Below are positions 32,459 to 45,761 of a DNA stretch of 64,000 nt, in pieces (the stretch's first letter is position 1; every line of letters begins with the position of its first letter). A program made the position numbers and the translations under genes. Source of the DNA: Laetiporus sulphureus 93-53 (lineage: Eukaryota; Basidiomycota; Agaricomycetes; Polyporales; Laetiporaceae); contig NW_024468556.1 in the NCBI RefSeq assembly GCF_001632365.1, forward strand, positions 148,970-212,969, written 5' to 3'. Under the pieces are notes generated by a model. It had not been told where the DNA came from, ran no database searches, and saw nothing but the letters and a program-made list of their open reading frames with translations.

Positions 32459-34891
32459 ATGAAAAGAATGAAAATTTCGAGACCAATTGTGAGGTCTGTT
32501 ACGTAGTAACGTCTACTCTCCCACTTGGAGCCTTGCCTCTGCAGCCAAATTACACCTTGCAGACGCGCGTGGTATCCTCATCTTGGTGAGATTTTGTCTT
32601 CCCATAGTCGCACAATTGTTCATCACATGGTAACCTGTGGTGCATGCATATCTGCCAATAATAACGCTCTTGCCTATAGGTTGGAATTTGCGCATGTGAA
32701 TCCACGACTTCAATCCGGTACGCGAGCCGCAGTCGGAGCCTGAGGCGACATCTGCGCAAGACGATGGCTCACGTGCCCACTTACGCTTTGGATTATTTAT
32801 GTTCCCAAGCCTTCCGAAGGGATTTAATTTGGATTATACTCGAGAAAGTTGTTTTTACAACGCCTGCCGTATCCGATTGTTTCAGCTGCACTATAATTGG
32901 TGCATCTCTTCTCAAATCGTCTCAGGAGGGCTGACCTCTACGGTATCATATACCCGTCTCAATTCATGTCCGGCAGCGGGGACGGTTCAGGTGAGATTCG
33001 GCATATCGTAACTTACTGCATTAATTCACACCTGCAGCACCTCAGGAAGCATCTTCTCAGCGACTCATCATGGTGTTTCCATATATAGCTCGGTCATAGA
33101 CCATTTGTGGCGGTACGACACCGAACTTCTAGTATTCGAGCACATCCTGCTGACCTCGCTGGTCCGTCGAACTGGGCATATGCGCATTCATTCACACCAT
33201 CTCACCGGAATGGGACTGCTATCCTCCGGAAAGAACGCTATGCTTGTACAGATGCCGGTCACACCACGAATACTGAAATCCGTTTTTTTTCGCATTTCTA
33301 GCTGCTTGCCAGCACCAAAAAAAAGACCGTAAGTCCGGGAAAGTTTCAGAATCTCCTTGTTTTCGGCTTTTCCTGATTTCAACATTCTTGCCCAGTTGTC
33401 AGCGAGAAGTGTGGGGCTCGTACAAGCCAATCTTACTGCGACCAAGTCAAAAAAAAGAGGTTCTCAAGCCACAGCACGGTTTGCCTTGCACGATGCGTTT
33501 CTATTATCGTGTCTGCTCTCTGCGTTCAGTGAGCCGTGGGGAAAGGGGAACACGCTGCTGTCAACTGAACAGAGGTACATGTTTCTGTGTACGAAATCCT
33601 CACAGTTGGCATAGGATCCGAGTGCGCAATAAGATGGTCTGATCGTAGGTTACCGCGTTTCACGAACAGGCCATAAGGCTCACTCTGTACATGATAGTCA
33701 AAGTCCATGCAGATTGCACTCGCAGCCATGCTAGGCATTCACGTTCTCGCGAGTAGTGAAAACCGCGAAAGCGTTCGCTTCACACGAATACCGATGGAAC
33801 TTTTCGCCCTCTTCTCCGGCTCCGTAAAGGATGACATTCTGGGGGACTGCATGCACGTGTTCACCTGTAAAGGATGATGAATCCAACTGGGAATGTTTCC
33901 TACTTCGTCATCCAGTCACAACAAGCGGTCGAAATTAGAATGTTTTGGCCACACTATTCTTGGAATTTCTTTGGAAAAGATGCAAGCGAATGCACCTTGC
34001 CGGCCTTCAAAAAGCCGTCTCTTGAAGCCGATTATTATCGGCTCAGGCTCATCGTGGAGAAGAGTAATTCTCGCATCATCGGTGTGTACGTACTTCGCAT
34101 GGTGAGGAACATGTGCTGCGAGAGTAACAACTCTCACCGCTCCCAACGTATGCCAGTCGGCTTGTTCACTGCTCATTTGAACAGTCGGCACCTGGTGCAC
34201 CGACTTTCCGCTACGGGATCGAACCGCGTCGCAATTGCCGTCTGACACTTTTCTATTCTCAGCAGCTGAAGACCCATGTCCCACCGACCCTTAACGACTT
34301 TACGAGAAGTCAACCACGCCGCATCTCATGACATGTGCTATGGACCGGAAATGCTACGACATGCGTGCGATCTCAACATCATAATTAGTTCATCCAGTCT
34401 TGTAGCGGCCGAATTATGGACGGCAAACCATCGCAAAATAAGTTCTGCTGCTGCTAGGAGGCGGCCGAGGCGTTCCACATAGTGGTGCATGTACCATGGG
34501 CATTTGATCGCCACGTGGATCTCTCATATACATCGATCTCCTCAGATCTCTGTACCAGTGAAGATTGAAATGCGTGGCATACAGGATGATTACCATCATC
34601 GTGGGTAACGTTCAAAGATGCAAAATTCACATAGCGTGTACAGTTTGCAGTCTCACGGATCACTCAAGTCTGCGAATATTGGTGTCAAAGCAAGAACCCC
34701 CGAAGAATCTCGCCAGTTCTAGAAGACCTGTCGATCTCTGGAGTAAGATTCACGTTGAAGTCCGCTTTAGCCGTGCGTGCGTTATTTTCGAGGTACAAGC
34801 TCTTGCTGACAATTTTCCTCAACGAAATTACGCACTCAGGGCTGCAACGCTCCGAGACCATACCGAGGTAAAAGAGGATTATGACTCTTTC
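32459..34891. other. 2.4 kb without a supported gene
   Basis: Small overlapping frames only, none with a domain or coherent splicing. The AT content is somewhat raised near 33280-33330. I see no RNA gene. The right end is the oxalate decarboxylase promoter. Confidence 0.35.
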
Positions 34892-34899
34892 TATTTAAA
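34892..34899 (+). promoter_or_regulatory. TATA-like box of the oxalate decarboxylase gene
   Basis: TATTTAAA 49 bp upstream of the start codon. Position and sequence fit a core promoter of a regulated fungal gene with a short leader. Confidence 0.45.
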
Positions 34900-34947
34900 C
34901 CTCTGCGTTATCGAGCAAGCACCAGGCCTCCCGCATTCGCATTCGCT

Positions 34948-37245
34948 ATGGCTAAGCTCCTCACTTCCGTGCTCTGTGCCATTCTGCTGTCTGCAGCGGC
35001 CAACGCTGCTCCAGCGGGCCATCTGGGTGCATCCGCTAGTGCCACTGCATCTGCGAGTGCAGAGGCCTCCACCGGAGCAGCAGCGTCTGGAACCATCTCC
35101 GCTCTCCCTGAGCAAGTAACGGTAGCGCATGCCAGCGACGACCCGAATTCTGTACTGTGGAACGTCACCGTGGCAGATCCTCCGACAAACAGCGAAGCAG
35201 AGCCCTACCAACCGATACGAGGCTCACTTGGTGCTACTATCATTGCTCAACAAAATCCAGCACTGCAGCAGATGAACCCCGACCTGTTGGCTGGTCCCAC
35301 TACCGACAATGGTGATGTGTAAGCTGTCCATGTCAGCTGCCGGTTACCGCACTGATAGTTTGCACTTACCTAGCCCGAACTTGAAGTGGCCATTCAGTAT
35401 GAGCAACAACCGATTACAAACCGGCGGTTGGGCCAGACAGCAGAATGGTATCTTCACCGTACTAGACATGCGTTGAATGATGTCCGATTTTCTTTTGATT
35501 TTGCAGTGGACCAAATGCCTATTGCGACTTGTGAGTTTACCCATGGATACTGCGAATGCAGTTTCTCACCCACTTCAAGCAATGGCCGGGGTTGACATGC
35601 GCCTTGAGGCTGGGGCTATACGGTGAGGCCACTGCTGTCCGTGTTTCGCTCATGACATCTTCATTGAAACTGTTCTATAGTGAACTGCACTGGCATCAGA
35701 CAGCTGAAGTGAGTATCCAGACGCTAGTAACGACAGATAACTGAATCTTTCGGTTAGTGGGCTTACGTGCTTAGTGTATGTCCACTTCGTTACGCAAGCG
35801 TTTCCTTCGTTGACCACCGCTATAGGGATATATGCAAGTGACGGCAGTGGACGAGAATGGAAGGAACTTCTTGAGCACAGTAGTATGTACCACTTCATCT
35901 GCATGTCGACATTTCCCTTATCCGCGCGTCTTCTTAGGGACCCGGTGATCTTTGGTACTTTCCTCCTGGTATTCCCCACAGTTTGCAAGCGACAAATCAA
36001 ACCGCAGAAGGAGCAGAATTCCTCCTTGTAAGTGTTTATTACCGTTTCCTGCTACTCCTTACTCACCAATGGATAGGTCTTCAACAGTGGCGACTTCAGC
36101 GAGGATTCTACTTTCTTGGTAGGGATGCAAAAGTTGTTGTCGCATCCTGTCGCTCAGGCTCCTACAGTTGACAGACTGGCTGGCGCATACCCCCAAAGAA
36201 GTATTAGCAAAGAATTTCGGTACAACGATCTCCGCCTTCGACAATATCCCTGCAGAGCAGCTTTACATCTTTCCCGGAGGTGCGTGACTTGCTTAGGAAT
36301 GAATGAAATCCATGACTGACGGGTTATGTATAGCTCCTCCCTCGCCTGACGCGGCCGCTCCTGAGGACCCCCAGGGCCAAGCTCCTCTCTCATACACGTA
36401 CAAGCTCTCCGAAGTCACTCCAACAGAATACGCCGGCGGATTCGTGAGGAATGCTGATGCGAACACGTTCAACGTTTCCACGGGGATTTCTGTTTCTGAC
36501 GTGACGGTACAACCTGGTGGCATGAGGTTCGTATAATGGTCCTGTTCACGTACGGCAACTGATACCTGCGTGTGCCGTTCTGTAGGGAGATGCACGTGAG
36601 TAACGAAAGCAGAGCATGGCATCAACGCGACTGAACTTGTTGCAGTGGCATCCGACACAGAACGAGTGGACCTACTATATGTGCGTCAATTTTCGAATCA
36701 GTCACGATAGAGTTTATCTGTCTCCATAGTTCTGGCAGCGCGCGCGTGACTGTATTTGCATCGTCAAGCACTGCGAGGACGTGGAACTATGAGGTAAGCA
36801 TGCTTCTTTTCTGGTGTTCTAGTGCTGGAGCTCATTCGCACCATCGGCAGCCTGGGGACATCGGCTATGTGCCAGCTTCCTACGGTATGGTCGACAGGAA
36901 GCAGTCATGCAATATGTAAACTCATCGGCTGTTCACAGGGCATTACATAGAGAACATTGGCGATACCGACCTCCATTTCCTCGAGATCTTCGACAGCGGT
37001 ACGTCCTTGAGAACTTGCCAAAAAAAACGGCGTCGCTGAGTCATTTCATAGACGTCGTCCAGGATATCAGCCTGAATCAGGTAGGTAATATTCGAAGGCG
37101 TCTGAATTCATATTGAGATTGATCCTTGCAGTGGCTGGCTGTCATTCCCACAGCCCTCGTCGAGGCCCACTTGGATTTGGATGAAGAAACGATGTCTATG
37201 CTGAGCAAAACTAAGCCAGTCATCGTCGGATCCACAGGCGTATGA
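34948..37245 (+). CDS. Oxalate decarboxylase (secreted bicupin)
   Basis: Mn-dependent enzyme that converts oxalate to formate and CO2; in wood- and plant-associated fungi it controls oxalate outside the cell. Exon 1 (34948-35318) encodes a signal peptide (MAKLLTSVLCAILLSAAANA) and an Ala/Ser-rich propeptide-like stretch, then SVLWNVTVADPP. Many small exons follow: PNLKWPFSMSNNRLQTGGWARQQN, MAGVDMRLEAGAIR, ELHWHQTAEWAYVL (cupin motif 1, first metal site), GYMQVTAVDENGRN, GPGDLWYFPPGIPHSLQ, then FDNIPAEQLYIFP, EYAGGFVRNADANTF, EMHWHPTQNEWTYY (second cupin, His and Glu ligands) and GYVPASYGHYIENIGDTDLHFLEIF. The final exon ends MLSKTKPVIVGSTGV. Both metal sites keep the expected His residues. 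About 15 introns of about 50-70 bp; no disabling change seen. Confidence 0.92.
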
Positions 37246-40200
37246 TCATGTTCAAGTCTATTTGAGTCACATTAGTTTTTGCGGTCGATGTATGCTGTTA
37301 TCGTGCACACTGTACGAATGGACTCTCCTATGCTTAGCTCCCATGTTTCTCGCGAGTCTTGTGGAATGGACAACGAATATGATTACCTTATACGTCAAGA
37401 AAGTTCCGAGTTGACCGGGTTTTGCCATCGACTATCCGATTGGAGCATGCCTTTAATTCGCGGACGGATTGATGAAGATCGCTCACCCTACCAGTTTCCT
37501 GCTTGTCTCAAGAGCCTTTGCTAAAGGACTAAGATAAAGGACATGTCAGGCGCGATGCAGCATTGCAGGACGGAGTGATCACTGCTCACAAAAATAGGTC
37601 AGATTCTTATAGGTGCAGCTACAGGAGAAGAAACTTCATTTCATCCAACGAACGTTTCCGAGCCGTGGGTGGTGGGCGAAAGAAGCTGCAATTCGGGAGA
37701 CTTCGGATAATACTCCCAGATTGCAAATGTCGCTGGCTACGGAACAGTGCGGAATTCCTCGAAGGCTCAAGAAGCCCGGTAAATTGTATCTCATCGGTAC
37801 ACGCAAAGAGCCCGGGGATGTTCAACTCCGGCCCTCGAAGCATACTTCGGAGTCGCGCCACGAAAGAATACCCGGAACTATCTTCGTGACGACGACGAAC
37901 TGATTATGACCAGTCACGCTTCAGTGAAAGCTGTCCGGCGGGGCGCAATGGATGCAGGAGGCTGGGGGCGTGCGCCTGAAAACACTGTTTTGAACTATAC
38001 AGTTCTAGCAAGATTAGGAGTCGGGCGCAGCGACGAGTGTATATCTCGCAACGTGCGCGAGAGCCGTCATAACGGTCATGCGAGACAACAGGAGGATCAT
38101 AGTACGATGAATAGAGCTCCCACCGTGACGGACGGTTTTCCGAGCAGCGATAAGATCGAGGGTCCCAGGCCGACATTTCAGACCGTTGGAAACCCAAGTT
38201 TGTCTCACAAGTCTCACAAGTTCAAGGCTGCGAGTAGTATACCAGTGTGAGAGCAATACAGCTAACAGGTATGGATGACGATCCTTCGGAAGCATAGAAG
38301 TACGAGATGAAGCAGATAGAGTGACATTAGAGTGAGTAGATGTGTTTTAGGTCATCTTTTCGCCTGACCGTCACGCTTATCTTGTAAATGGCATCAGCAA
38401 CTTGATACATGCCGGCAAGACATAGTTAGTTTAATGTATTTGCCGCATAGCACTTTATACTTACCACCGACTAGTTTTCCTTTGCTTGTGGACAGCAAAA
38501 TATACGATGCCGCCGGTAAACGGATATGCAGATACTCGGCGTCTTTGCATTATTTAGAAGGAACACTTTTTGCGGTTAGCGAGTCCTAGAAGGCGCATGA
38601 ATGTGTGCTCTTCCGCTTTCCCCAGTAGGAAGATTCTAACATTCGTTTCATTCTCATCGTCGCTTGGATCACGGCCGCCTTGTACTCATGTACGAATGCC
38701 ACTATCGGATCGTATCTGCGGCGGCCATGAGGGGAAGAATCTTGGGACTCGATAGCGATGCAGGGCGATGTTGAACGTTCTGCCATAGTTATTGTGGACG
38801 GCATTTTTCTGAGGATGCCGAGGATCGGGGGAGCTCAGGCGGCAAGCACCCAAAAATAGATTAGCGGGGAGAAGTCGTCGGTGTGTAAGAAATACACCAC
38901 GGTATCCATGAAACCTTTCGTCACGAGACATCTTCGCCTTCCTCACTTCTGCACGTGCATGAATGAATGATGAATGATGATTTCGGTCAGACAATTCAAC
39001 GGTGATAAAGCGAGGAATCGCCGGACGAAGCTCTATTATCATCCGCCGGTACTACCTGCGACATTCGAAAGGCCACGAAGCTGTTAGTGGGCACCAGCAA
39101 TGGTGAATACTGTATAACGCAACGTAGATGAGCGAGACATCGTATCTGTTGACGAACAATTCAATCATAAAGTCACTCGGAGAAAAGATCTTGGAGGATT
39201 GGGGATCGCGGCTGTATTGAACTCGTGTGTTTAGCTTCCTGCTTCAGTCTATGCGAGAGTAGCTTGATGTCTGCATAAATTTCTCTGTCTCCGCCGGCAA
39301 GCCTGCGAAGCGAATTTAACGCACTCCAATAATAGATAACAAGGCTCTCCTGAAGTGGTCACTCACATTCGCAAGCTTTTCTTGTCGCACTGGATTAGAA
39401 GCCGTCCTGTCAGCCGCTGGTTTGTGATCAATTCCTGCAACTTGCGTCCAGAATTCACGTGCGGTTTCCTAGAATACTCCAGCACCTCTTTCCACAACCA
39501 GCTCGTCGGGTCACGCTGCAGGGCTTGGATAAGATGATGGTCACAAGGTACGAATGCTCACTGCTCACGCTTGTCGCATTTGATGAAACCTGGATCGTTT
39601 TCACCGAGAGGCTCTGCCCCTGATCATCCACTTCGTGACACATCCGTGCACCGATTTGCAAGCCAGACGGCTCCACGGAGCGGAGCGGAGCATCCGGGGA
39701 GGCGAATGAGGCATGTCCTCCTGGTAAAAGGTTCCTTGCCTCAACCTCAGCATGCTCTTGTGATACGTCCATTGTAACCGATAAGGATGATTATTCCACC
39801 ACGGATCTACAAGCAGCTGGCATATGCCGTGTATCGGCGGAAACCCGTGTAGATCAGGATACTGTTGACTGACAGCGTTATGCCGCTATTTCTCCAGAAG
39901 TGTGATCTTCGGGCGCGCAGACAGCTTCCTAGGTGAAGACACGAATAGGACGGCAGAATGTGCGATAACGGCAATGCACAGGATGAGTCAGAGGGTGCTT
40001 GATAATCCTGCGAGAGAGGCACGAGCCTTTCATGCAGCATTGGTGGATGCCAGGAAACTTTGAAATGATGCGCCGCATTCCCCATCAGTCCAGCGTCTAG
40101 TCGATAATTGATGATTGCGCGGTCCATATCACGCAACTCGCCGGAAACATGAGTTGCAGATGAGATGAAATTGCTGTCGAATTTCACTGACTATGTTGAA

Positions 40201-41286
40201 TAGTGAGGAAAACGTTCTGCAGAAGAATCTCTCATTCATTGTACAGGACATTCGGCGAGAGGTTGAGCTTACCTTGACACTCATAACTATGAGCCTTATC
40301 CGAGCCTATGACCTTGTAATATGCATGCAGCCTGAGACATCAAGAGAAGTAGATAAGCAGCTGCTACAAGAGGATTGAGATATATGACGCGATGACAACA
40401 ACAGCGAATTCAACCCCATGGAAAGGAGCCCGGCCACAAAACACAGTAATTCGTACGGTCATTTGTTGGGAACGCGAATTCGTGTGAGCGACTCGAAGAG
40501 AATAGTTCGCATTTTTATCTTCTAGCATGCTCGACTCATCAGATCGTAGAACCGGCCGAGCAAATGTCGGATGGGAGTCAGACTCTTTCAATTCAATAAG
40601 GACTCTTAATCAAATTGAGAGACGCTCAAGCATCGCCGCGGAACTGGAAGTCATTGTCACTCCGACCGAGCAAACTAAATGACTTGACTGATGACCCATG
40701 GCAAGAGCCCGGTAGCACCAATATTGCCATTACTCACGATTGTAACGGCAGCTGTATTTGGGCTAAAGACGACGATGTGAGTGCCAGAGCGAGAACTTCA
40801 CAAGATCGTTCAAAGAGGACATGTAGCTGATGGAATTGATGAGGTCTGATGATGAAGTTCATAGAGTACGATACGTACGTACTAGCATAACTTTCTTCGG
40901 GCGCTGTTGGAGGGATCGCAGATTTCATGATATCTTTGATCAGAGAGCGTCCAGCATTCCGCTACAGACTTCCCCGCCGATGTGTCACCATTCAACGTCT
41001 GTGGGCTTCGACATCTAAAGAGAAATAAGTTGGCCAGCACGTGTACCAGAGGGTACGAATTAGGCACCAACCGAGGCTGACATTGCAATGATTTGAAACC
41101 TGGCGAGGCAAATGCTGCAGGGTCACGGTCAGCCCTCGGCTGGAACGAAGTGGTTGGTTCAGACAAGTTCAGAATGAGAATTGCGACCAAGTCTCCTGGA
41201 TTAAATAGCGAGCGGCGAACAGAGTTTGGCCAACAACTCCTTCTTGCTCATCACCGTTCAAGAAAGTCTTCGTTCTAGTGCTCATT
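37246..41286. other. 4 kb without a supported gene
   Basis: The longest gap in the window. Minus frames at 38686-39042, 39455-39772 and 39807-40187 and plus frame 37906-38250 exist but overlap others and carry no domain I recognise. Composition is unremarkable and no direct or inverted repeats stood out. It could hold a degenerate gene or mobile element beyond recognition by eye. Confidence 0.35.
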
Positions 41287-42959
41287 ATGCCTTCGCTCAG
41301 CCGTATCTTCGGTAGTATCCTCGTGTTCTTCTATGCACTGTGGGCCTTTGTGTTCAGCGGCCGTCTCACTTCGAACGGACCTGACCTCGAGGCTACTGTT
41401 CTGGAATATGCTCCAGCAACAACGCCTACGCCTGCTCTTCACCAGCAAGTGGCATCGGTGTCCGCCAGAGGCTCCATGGATGTTGAAGTTGTCGTAGGTA
41501 AAGGTGAATAACTCGATGCTGGTGTTCTCGCACAGCTATTAAGCGAGCCTTGCAGTCGTAGTCGGCGTCGGCAAGACTGTCCGCGACTATCGACTAAGCC
41601 AAGCTGACTCTCGCAAATGCGAGTACATCTTTGCAGGGTATGTCAGTTATCGAGCCTGGTTTGACGATGACTAATTGCACATTCAGGGAGGATGGTGTGG
41701 ATGCTGCTGGTCCTGCTGTCACGTCAATATCGCGTACGGAAGAAATGTATTCGCCTTCTCCTGCTATACAATCCTCCTCTGTCTGTCTCTCCCCCGACAT
41801 GTCTGTTGCTTCTTCGGCTACATCGAGCGTCTCGACCTCTCCTCCGGTGACACCGCAGCTTCTGCCTGAAGATGATCGGCTCCTCCCTCGCGCAATCGTC
41901 TCGGACGACAGTCCAGCTTCTTTCCTCTTCCTCAATCAAACCCCTCTATTCACTTCCGCCGCTGACCTCTTCCCGTCCATTTCGCCCACGGGCACTGCTG
42001 ACGATGAACACCGCAAATCCTCGTCCCTCATACTCCACCATCATCTCCGTACCGTTCCCAAGTGGACCCGGAAAATCCATACATCGTCTGCCCCTTCTAC
42101 TACAGCGCACATCGAGCATGACAACGAAAAAGCCGGTCCCGATCCCTTTGCTGCGGGCGGCGAGTCCTTCTTTGCAGAGGAGCTGCCGACCGTGAAGACC
42201 GAGACAGACGAAAACTCTCCATGCCTATATGACTTTGAGATTTACTATAATCCGCCAGCTGGGCAGCAGCACGCACCAAATCTGACATCCATGACCCGCC
42301 CGTATAGGACACGCATCCCTACTGTCGTCAGCATATCTCCAACTCTAATGACTGACATCGCGCCGCCGCACGATGCACTACGCGCTGGGCAACAGCCGAG
42401 GCTGCGCACCCTCATGCTGCCCCAGGAGGTCGCGAGACGGAGCTGGCCGGAACTTACATCGGCTCCGACGAGAGGACTCAAGCCTCTCAGACTCCCCATG
42501 GAAGTTGCACGACGCGCTTCCCTCTATGTCCCGCAGGATACATCTTCTCCCGCCGGACCCGACACTGCAAGATATACCGAGTCCATGAGCGGCTCCGTTT
42601 CCTCGGGAACGAAGCAGTCCGAAAGATTAAGCGCAGTTGTGTCTCTTCTCGACGCATCCGGCCTTCTAGGAAGCACCAACGTCCCGGTATTTCTGGCAGA
42701 CACCTGCCAGCACACACACGTAAAGACCGCTTGCCCCACGGTCCAACAATCTTCGATCTGCCTGTCCTCGCGCTCTCATGAGATGCAAGATACGCACGCC
42801 AACGATCAAGGCACGCCTTCCTGTCACCTCGAGGAAGCTTCCCTACGCCTTCAATCACTGGTCTCCCTTTTGGAAGGATCAACTGCACAGCCCACGGAAC
42901 ATCAGATTTGTGAAGTCGAGGTGCACATGGATGAAGAAACATGCGGTTATGCCATCTAG
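41287..42959 (+). CDS. Ser/Thr-rich protein with N-terminal membrane segment, function unknown
   Basis: Three exons, 41287-41497, 41556-41637 and 41687-42959, which join in frame to 521 residues. The N-terminus MPSLSRIFGSILVFFYALWAFVFSG is a signal peptide or single membrane anchor. The second exon gives KTVRDYRLSQADSRKCEYIFAG. The rest is Ser/Thr/Pro-rich and likely disordered, with repeated short motifs: TLMLPQEVARRSW at about residue 345 and LRLPMEVARRASL about 25 residues later, and two related leucine-rich segments SAVVSLLDASGLL and LQSLVSLLEGSTA. The duplicated P-x-EVARR motif suggests a docking or binding repeat. No catalytic domain is present. It is expected to be membrane-bound with a long cytosolic or extracellular tail. 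Confidence 0.62.
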
Positions 42960-43714
42960 CCTCGCATTGTCAGACTCCCGAGTCGTCTCACACGGCTCGA
43001 CGACGATCTACGCGATCCGCAAGAAGTCAAGTTTAGAGACCAATTGGACTATCGCAACTCACTGGCTCGGATCCGGCTTTCCCTCCCATACAGTGCATAC
43101 CACGGATCTATTTATTGTAACACTGCGATCCTGCTCTCGTATTGCCGCATCAATAAGTCTTCTGGAATCTCGCGATCAGCATCTGGATTGCACTGACGGA
43201 ACTTTGTACGTCACCCCATTTTTATTGCTCGCCGGCCCCCAGTGCTACAGCTTTCCCTGGTCCTCGAACGGCCCATGTTTCACCCGACCAAAATATTCTT
43301 GGTTTGACACTCCTTCAATCGCCCACACTTCTTGAAACGCCTCACATGCACGACGTATCGCTTGGATCTTGCTCTACCCCATCGGAATCATTCAACCGCT
43401 ACAGTTCTCAATTTACTTAACTAATGTGGCCACGAACGCAGCGCCTCCGCATACTTGATTACGATGTCGCCCTATCGTCTAGATTTGCCAGGCCGTCTTC
43501 AACAGCTTGATTCTAGCATACTTTCCGCTTGACAGGTATTCCGTTATCGCAACACTGCCTCTCCACGTTCTATTGCACTGCCTCGTCGCGTTGGCTTGGC
43601 GTGGCCCATGTATCCACGTTCTTCTTTGCACGCTCATCGGATAAATGATTACCATCAATTCTTCCGTCGCTTGATCGGAGCAACGTATCTATATCCACAG
43701 CCCTGTCTACCATG
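42960..43714. other. Convergent intergenic region
   Basis: Plus frame 42778-43335 overlaps the preceding gene in another frame and is judged a shadow. Nothing else is supported. Confidence 0.35.
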
Positions 43715-45030
43715 TCAATGAGTCCTTATGAAGTTTGTCACTAGCTGTTTGAACTCGTTGGGCCTGAAGCATATATGGTTAACTACACGACGAAATATTT
43801 CGAGGGAATTACCCACTTCTCAGCGTGCACTTCAAGGGAGCAATACATAAGCGGAAGTCATGCGTGAGTACGAAAGAGGACGTACCCCAATGACCTGCTT
43901 CTAAACGTTCAAGGATCATATTTGGAAAGAACTGCTTGGCGATAGGTATGTTGTGATTATTGATATACCTTATATGATGGTTTGCCAATAGGTGATACAA
44001 GCGAGATAGCGGCACGTACTTGCTCTTCGTACCCTTTACGAATAGAGTGGGGCCATTCCAGACACGTTCGCCCGGTTCATAGGGAAATGAACCGAGCTCT
44101 GATATACTCTTGCCAATGATGTCCAGCGGAATCTGGAACGACAGCGGCCCGTGATGGTGAATATCTGTGTTTTTCAGATTCGTCAGTAAGAATGCGCGGA
44201 TCGTTGGGTCCTTGTAGTGGATGGATGATTCATTAATGTCTCCTGAATGACCCCATGACTGTTTTCTCCCCACCTGTTCCGTCTCTGACAGAATATGCTG
44301 AGCTTCTCTTCTATTGGTAATCTTCCGCCTTTCTATCTCCTGCAGGGCGCCGACGTACTTGTTGAATTCAGGCGAAAGTTCTCCCCTTGATGGCGCAATA
44401 TCCGCAACAATCAAGTGGGAAAGTAGATCTTGAGGAAGTTCCGGATTTAGCGCGACCGTCATAGCTACTTTCCCTCCCCTGCATAGGCCGTAGTTAGGCC
44501 CAAGAAAGTAAAATTGCACAGTAACTTCTCACATGGAATGTCCAAGGAGGGATATTTTTGTCAAGGAATGAACTCGGCAGAAGTTGAGCACATCCACAGC
44601 CATAGCGGCATAAGTCATGGGTTCCGCATGAGGTGACGAGCCGTGATTACGGAGGTCCTTATCGAGGCTTCATGGTCGTTGACACTTGAGTTCCAACTCA
44701 GGGGAGGGACTTACTAAAGTATATATGGGTCTACCCAAGTCTCGCAAAAAAGCCTTGGAGAGAGACAACCAATTCCTCTTCATACCACTGACGGAAAGTC
44801 AAAGTCATGGTTGCGATGGGTGAGAAATCCACTGACAATAATCCGTGCAAGATCACCAGCGGATGGCTCTTCTCGTTCCCATCCGGTGGAATGAGTCTGT
44901 CATAGTGTAGAATAACCGGCGTAATCGCAGACCCTCGAGTTGCGGGATGTCCACCGGACAGCCTCCGTGTGAATTGTTGCCTTGCGCAGCAGTCATGCGC
45001 CCTCTTGGCAGTGGACAGAAAACTGTGCAT
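43715..45030 (-). CDS. Alpha/beta hydrolase, ABHD11-like, probably mitochondrial
   Basis: Serine hydrolase of the ABHD11/yeast Imo32 type, acting on acyl or thioester substrates in mitochondria in known relatives. From Met 45030 the N-terminus MHSFLSTAKRAHDCCARQQFTRRLS is a plausible mitochondrial presequence. Then HPLVILHGLL (oxyanion-hole HG), a spliced NW...SLSKAF-type region, RNHGSSPHAEPMTYAAMAVDVL (44560-44650), and the nucleophile elbow LLGHSM joined across an intron to GGKVAMTVAL. IVADIAPS follows. The acid/lid region is DPTIRAFLLTNL...PLDIIGKSI. The catalytic His is in LEAGHW, joined through two small introns to VHAEK and then PNEFKQLVTNFIRTH at 43715. The second of these uses a gtgggt donor; without it a premature stop occurs at 43783. 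Catalytic Ser, Asp region and His are all present. Confidence 0.87.
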
Positions 45031-45430
45031 CCTGAGCGGTATGTACGCGAAGTGAGCGTGTCGAGGGTGTGAAAGCTTTGAACTCCGATGCGGATCACGT
45101 GCTCTGGAGTAACCGCAGCCACATTCTACAATTCTATTGCTGATTGGACTGAAAGCAACATTCCAGAAGAAAAGGTTTCAGTGGGACCGAATATATTATG
45201 CCGTTATCATTGTGATATGGTCTTTCTAGGTGCCTAAAAGGCAAGCGGGCAGTCAAGGGGACTCCCGGGTGCTTGGCACGCCGACACGATAAGCGCCGAC
45301 GCCACCGACGCGTTCCGCTTCCAGGCGCTGGTACCAATTCCGGGCGCTAACACCACGCGACAAACTCCAATACGCCTGCCCTAAACCGACTTTCTTTACC
45401 AAGCGTCAAAATTCTTCGCGACACGCATTC
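45031..45430. promoter_or_regulatory. Putative bidirectional promoter between ABHD11-like gene and snoRNA host
   Basis: About 400 bp separates the hydrolase start (minus) from the putative 5' end of the spliced non-coding transcript (plus). The 45230-45360 part is G/C-rich. No TATA box is obvious. Confidence 0.35.
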
Positions 45431-45513
45431 TGACACCCTCCTTCGCGGCTCGCTGTCTCAATGAAGACGATTGTGAGTACTTCATCTAGTTTGTTCCATC
45501 CTTACTCTACTAT

Positions 45514-45616
45514 TCGACGCGATGATACCTTTCGTTTACCTCGAGTGTTCTTGCCAATTACCAAGGCATGAACGCGATGCTTTCGAGTATTTATGTCATA
45601 GTTACACTGATCGGTT
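45514..45616 (+). ncRNA. Box C/D snoRNA 1 (LSU rRNA guide)
   Basis: Box C-like gcgatga at 45519-45525 and box D ctga at 45607-45610. The 11 nt before the D box (gtcatagttac, 45595-45605) are perfectly complementary to the conserved large-subunit rRNA segment GUAACUAUGAC just after helix 69. By the D+5 rule the target is the second A of GUAAC, which I believe corresponds to the paired Am sites guided by yeast snR13. A short terminal stem (cga/tcg) flanks the boxes. It lies within the first intron. Confidence 0.65.
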
Positions 45617-45761
45617 CTTTGCTCTGACGCATTTTCGCAACCTTGCTGAGCTGACTCTTCCTCTATCAGGTACGCTAGCGGGCAATAGGCGCAAGTAGAA
45701 TGTGACAGAGGACGTGAGGTACTAGGTGAGACTTTGTCCTACGTGTCATACGACGCCTCGC

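Noticed and set aside
43783..43785. Stop codon of the ABHD11-like gene at 43783
   Set aside because: Using the gtgggt donor just upstream joins HAEK to PNEFKQLVTNF, which matches the family C-terminus much better.
45462..45700. Short first exon (MKTI) as the start of a ribosomal protein gene
   Set aside because: The next exon does not continue any ribosomal protein sequence and stops within about a dozen codons; the introns instead hold C/D snoRNA motifs.
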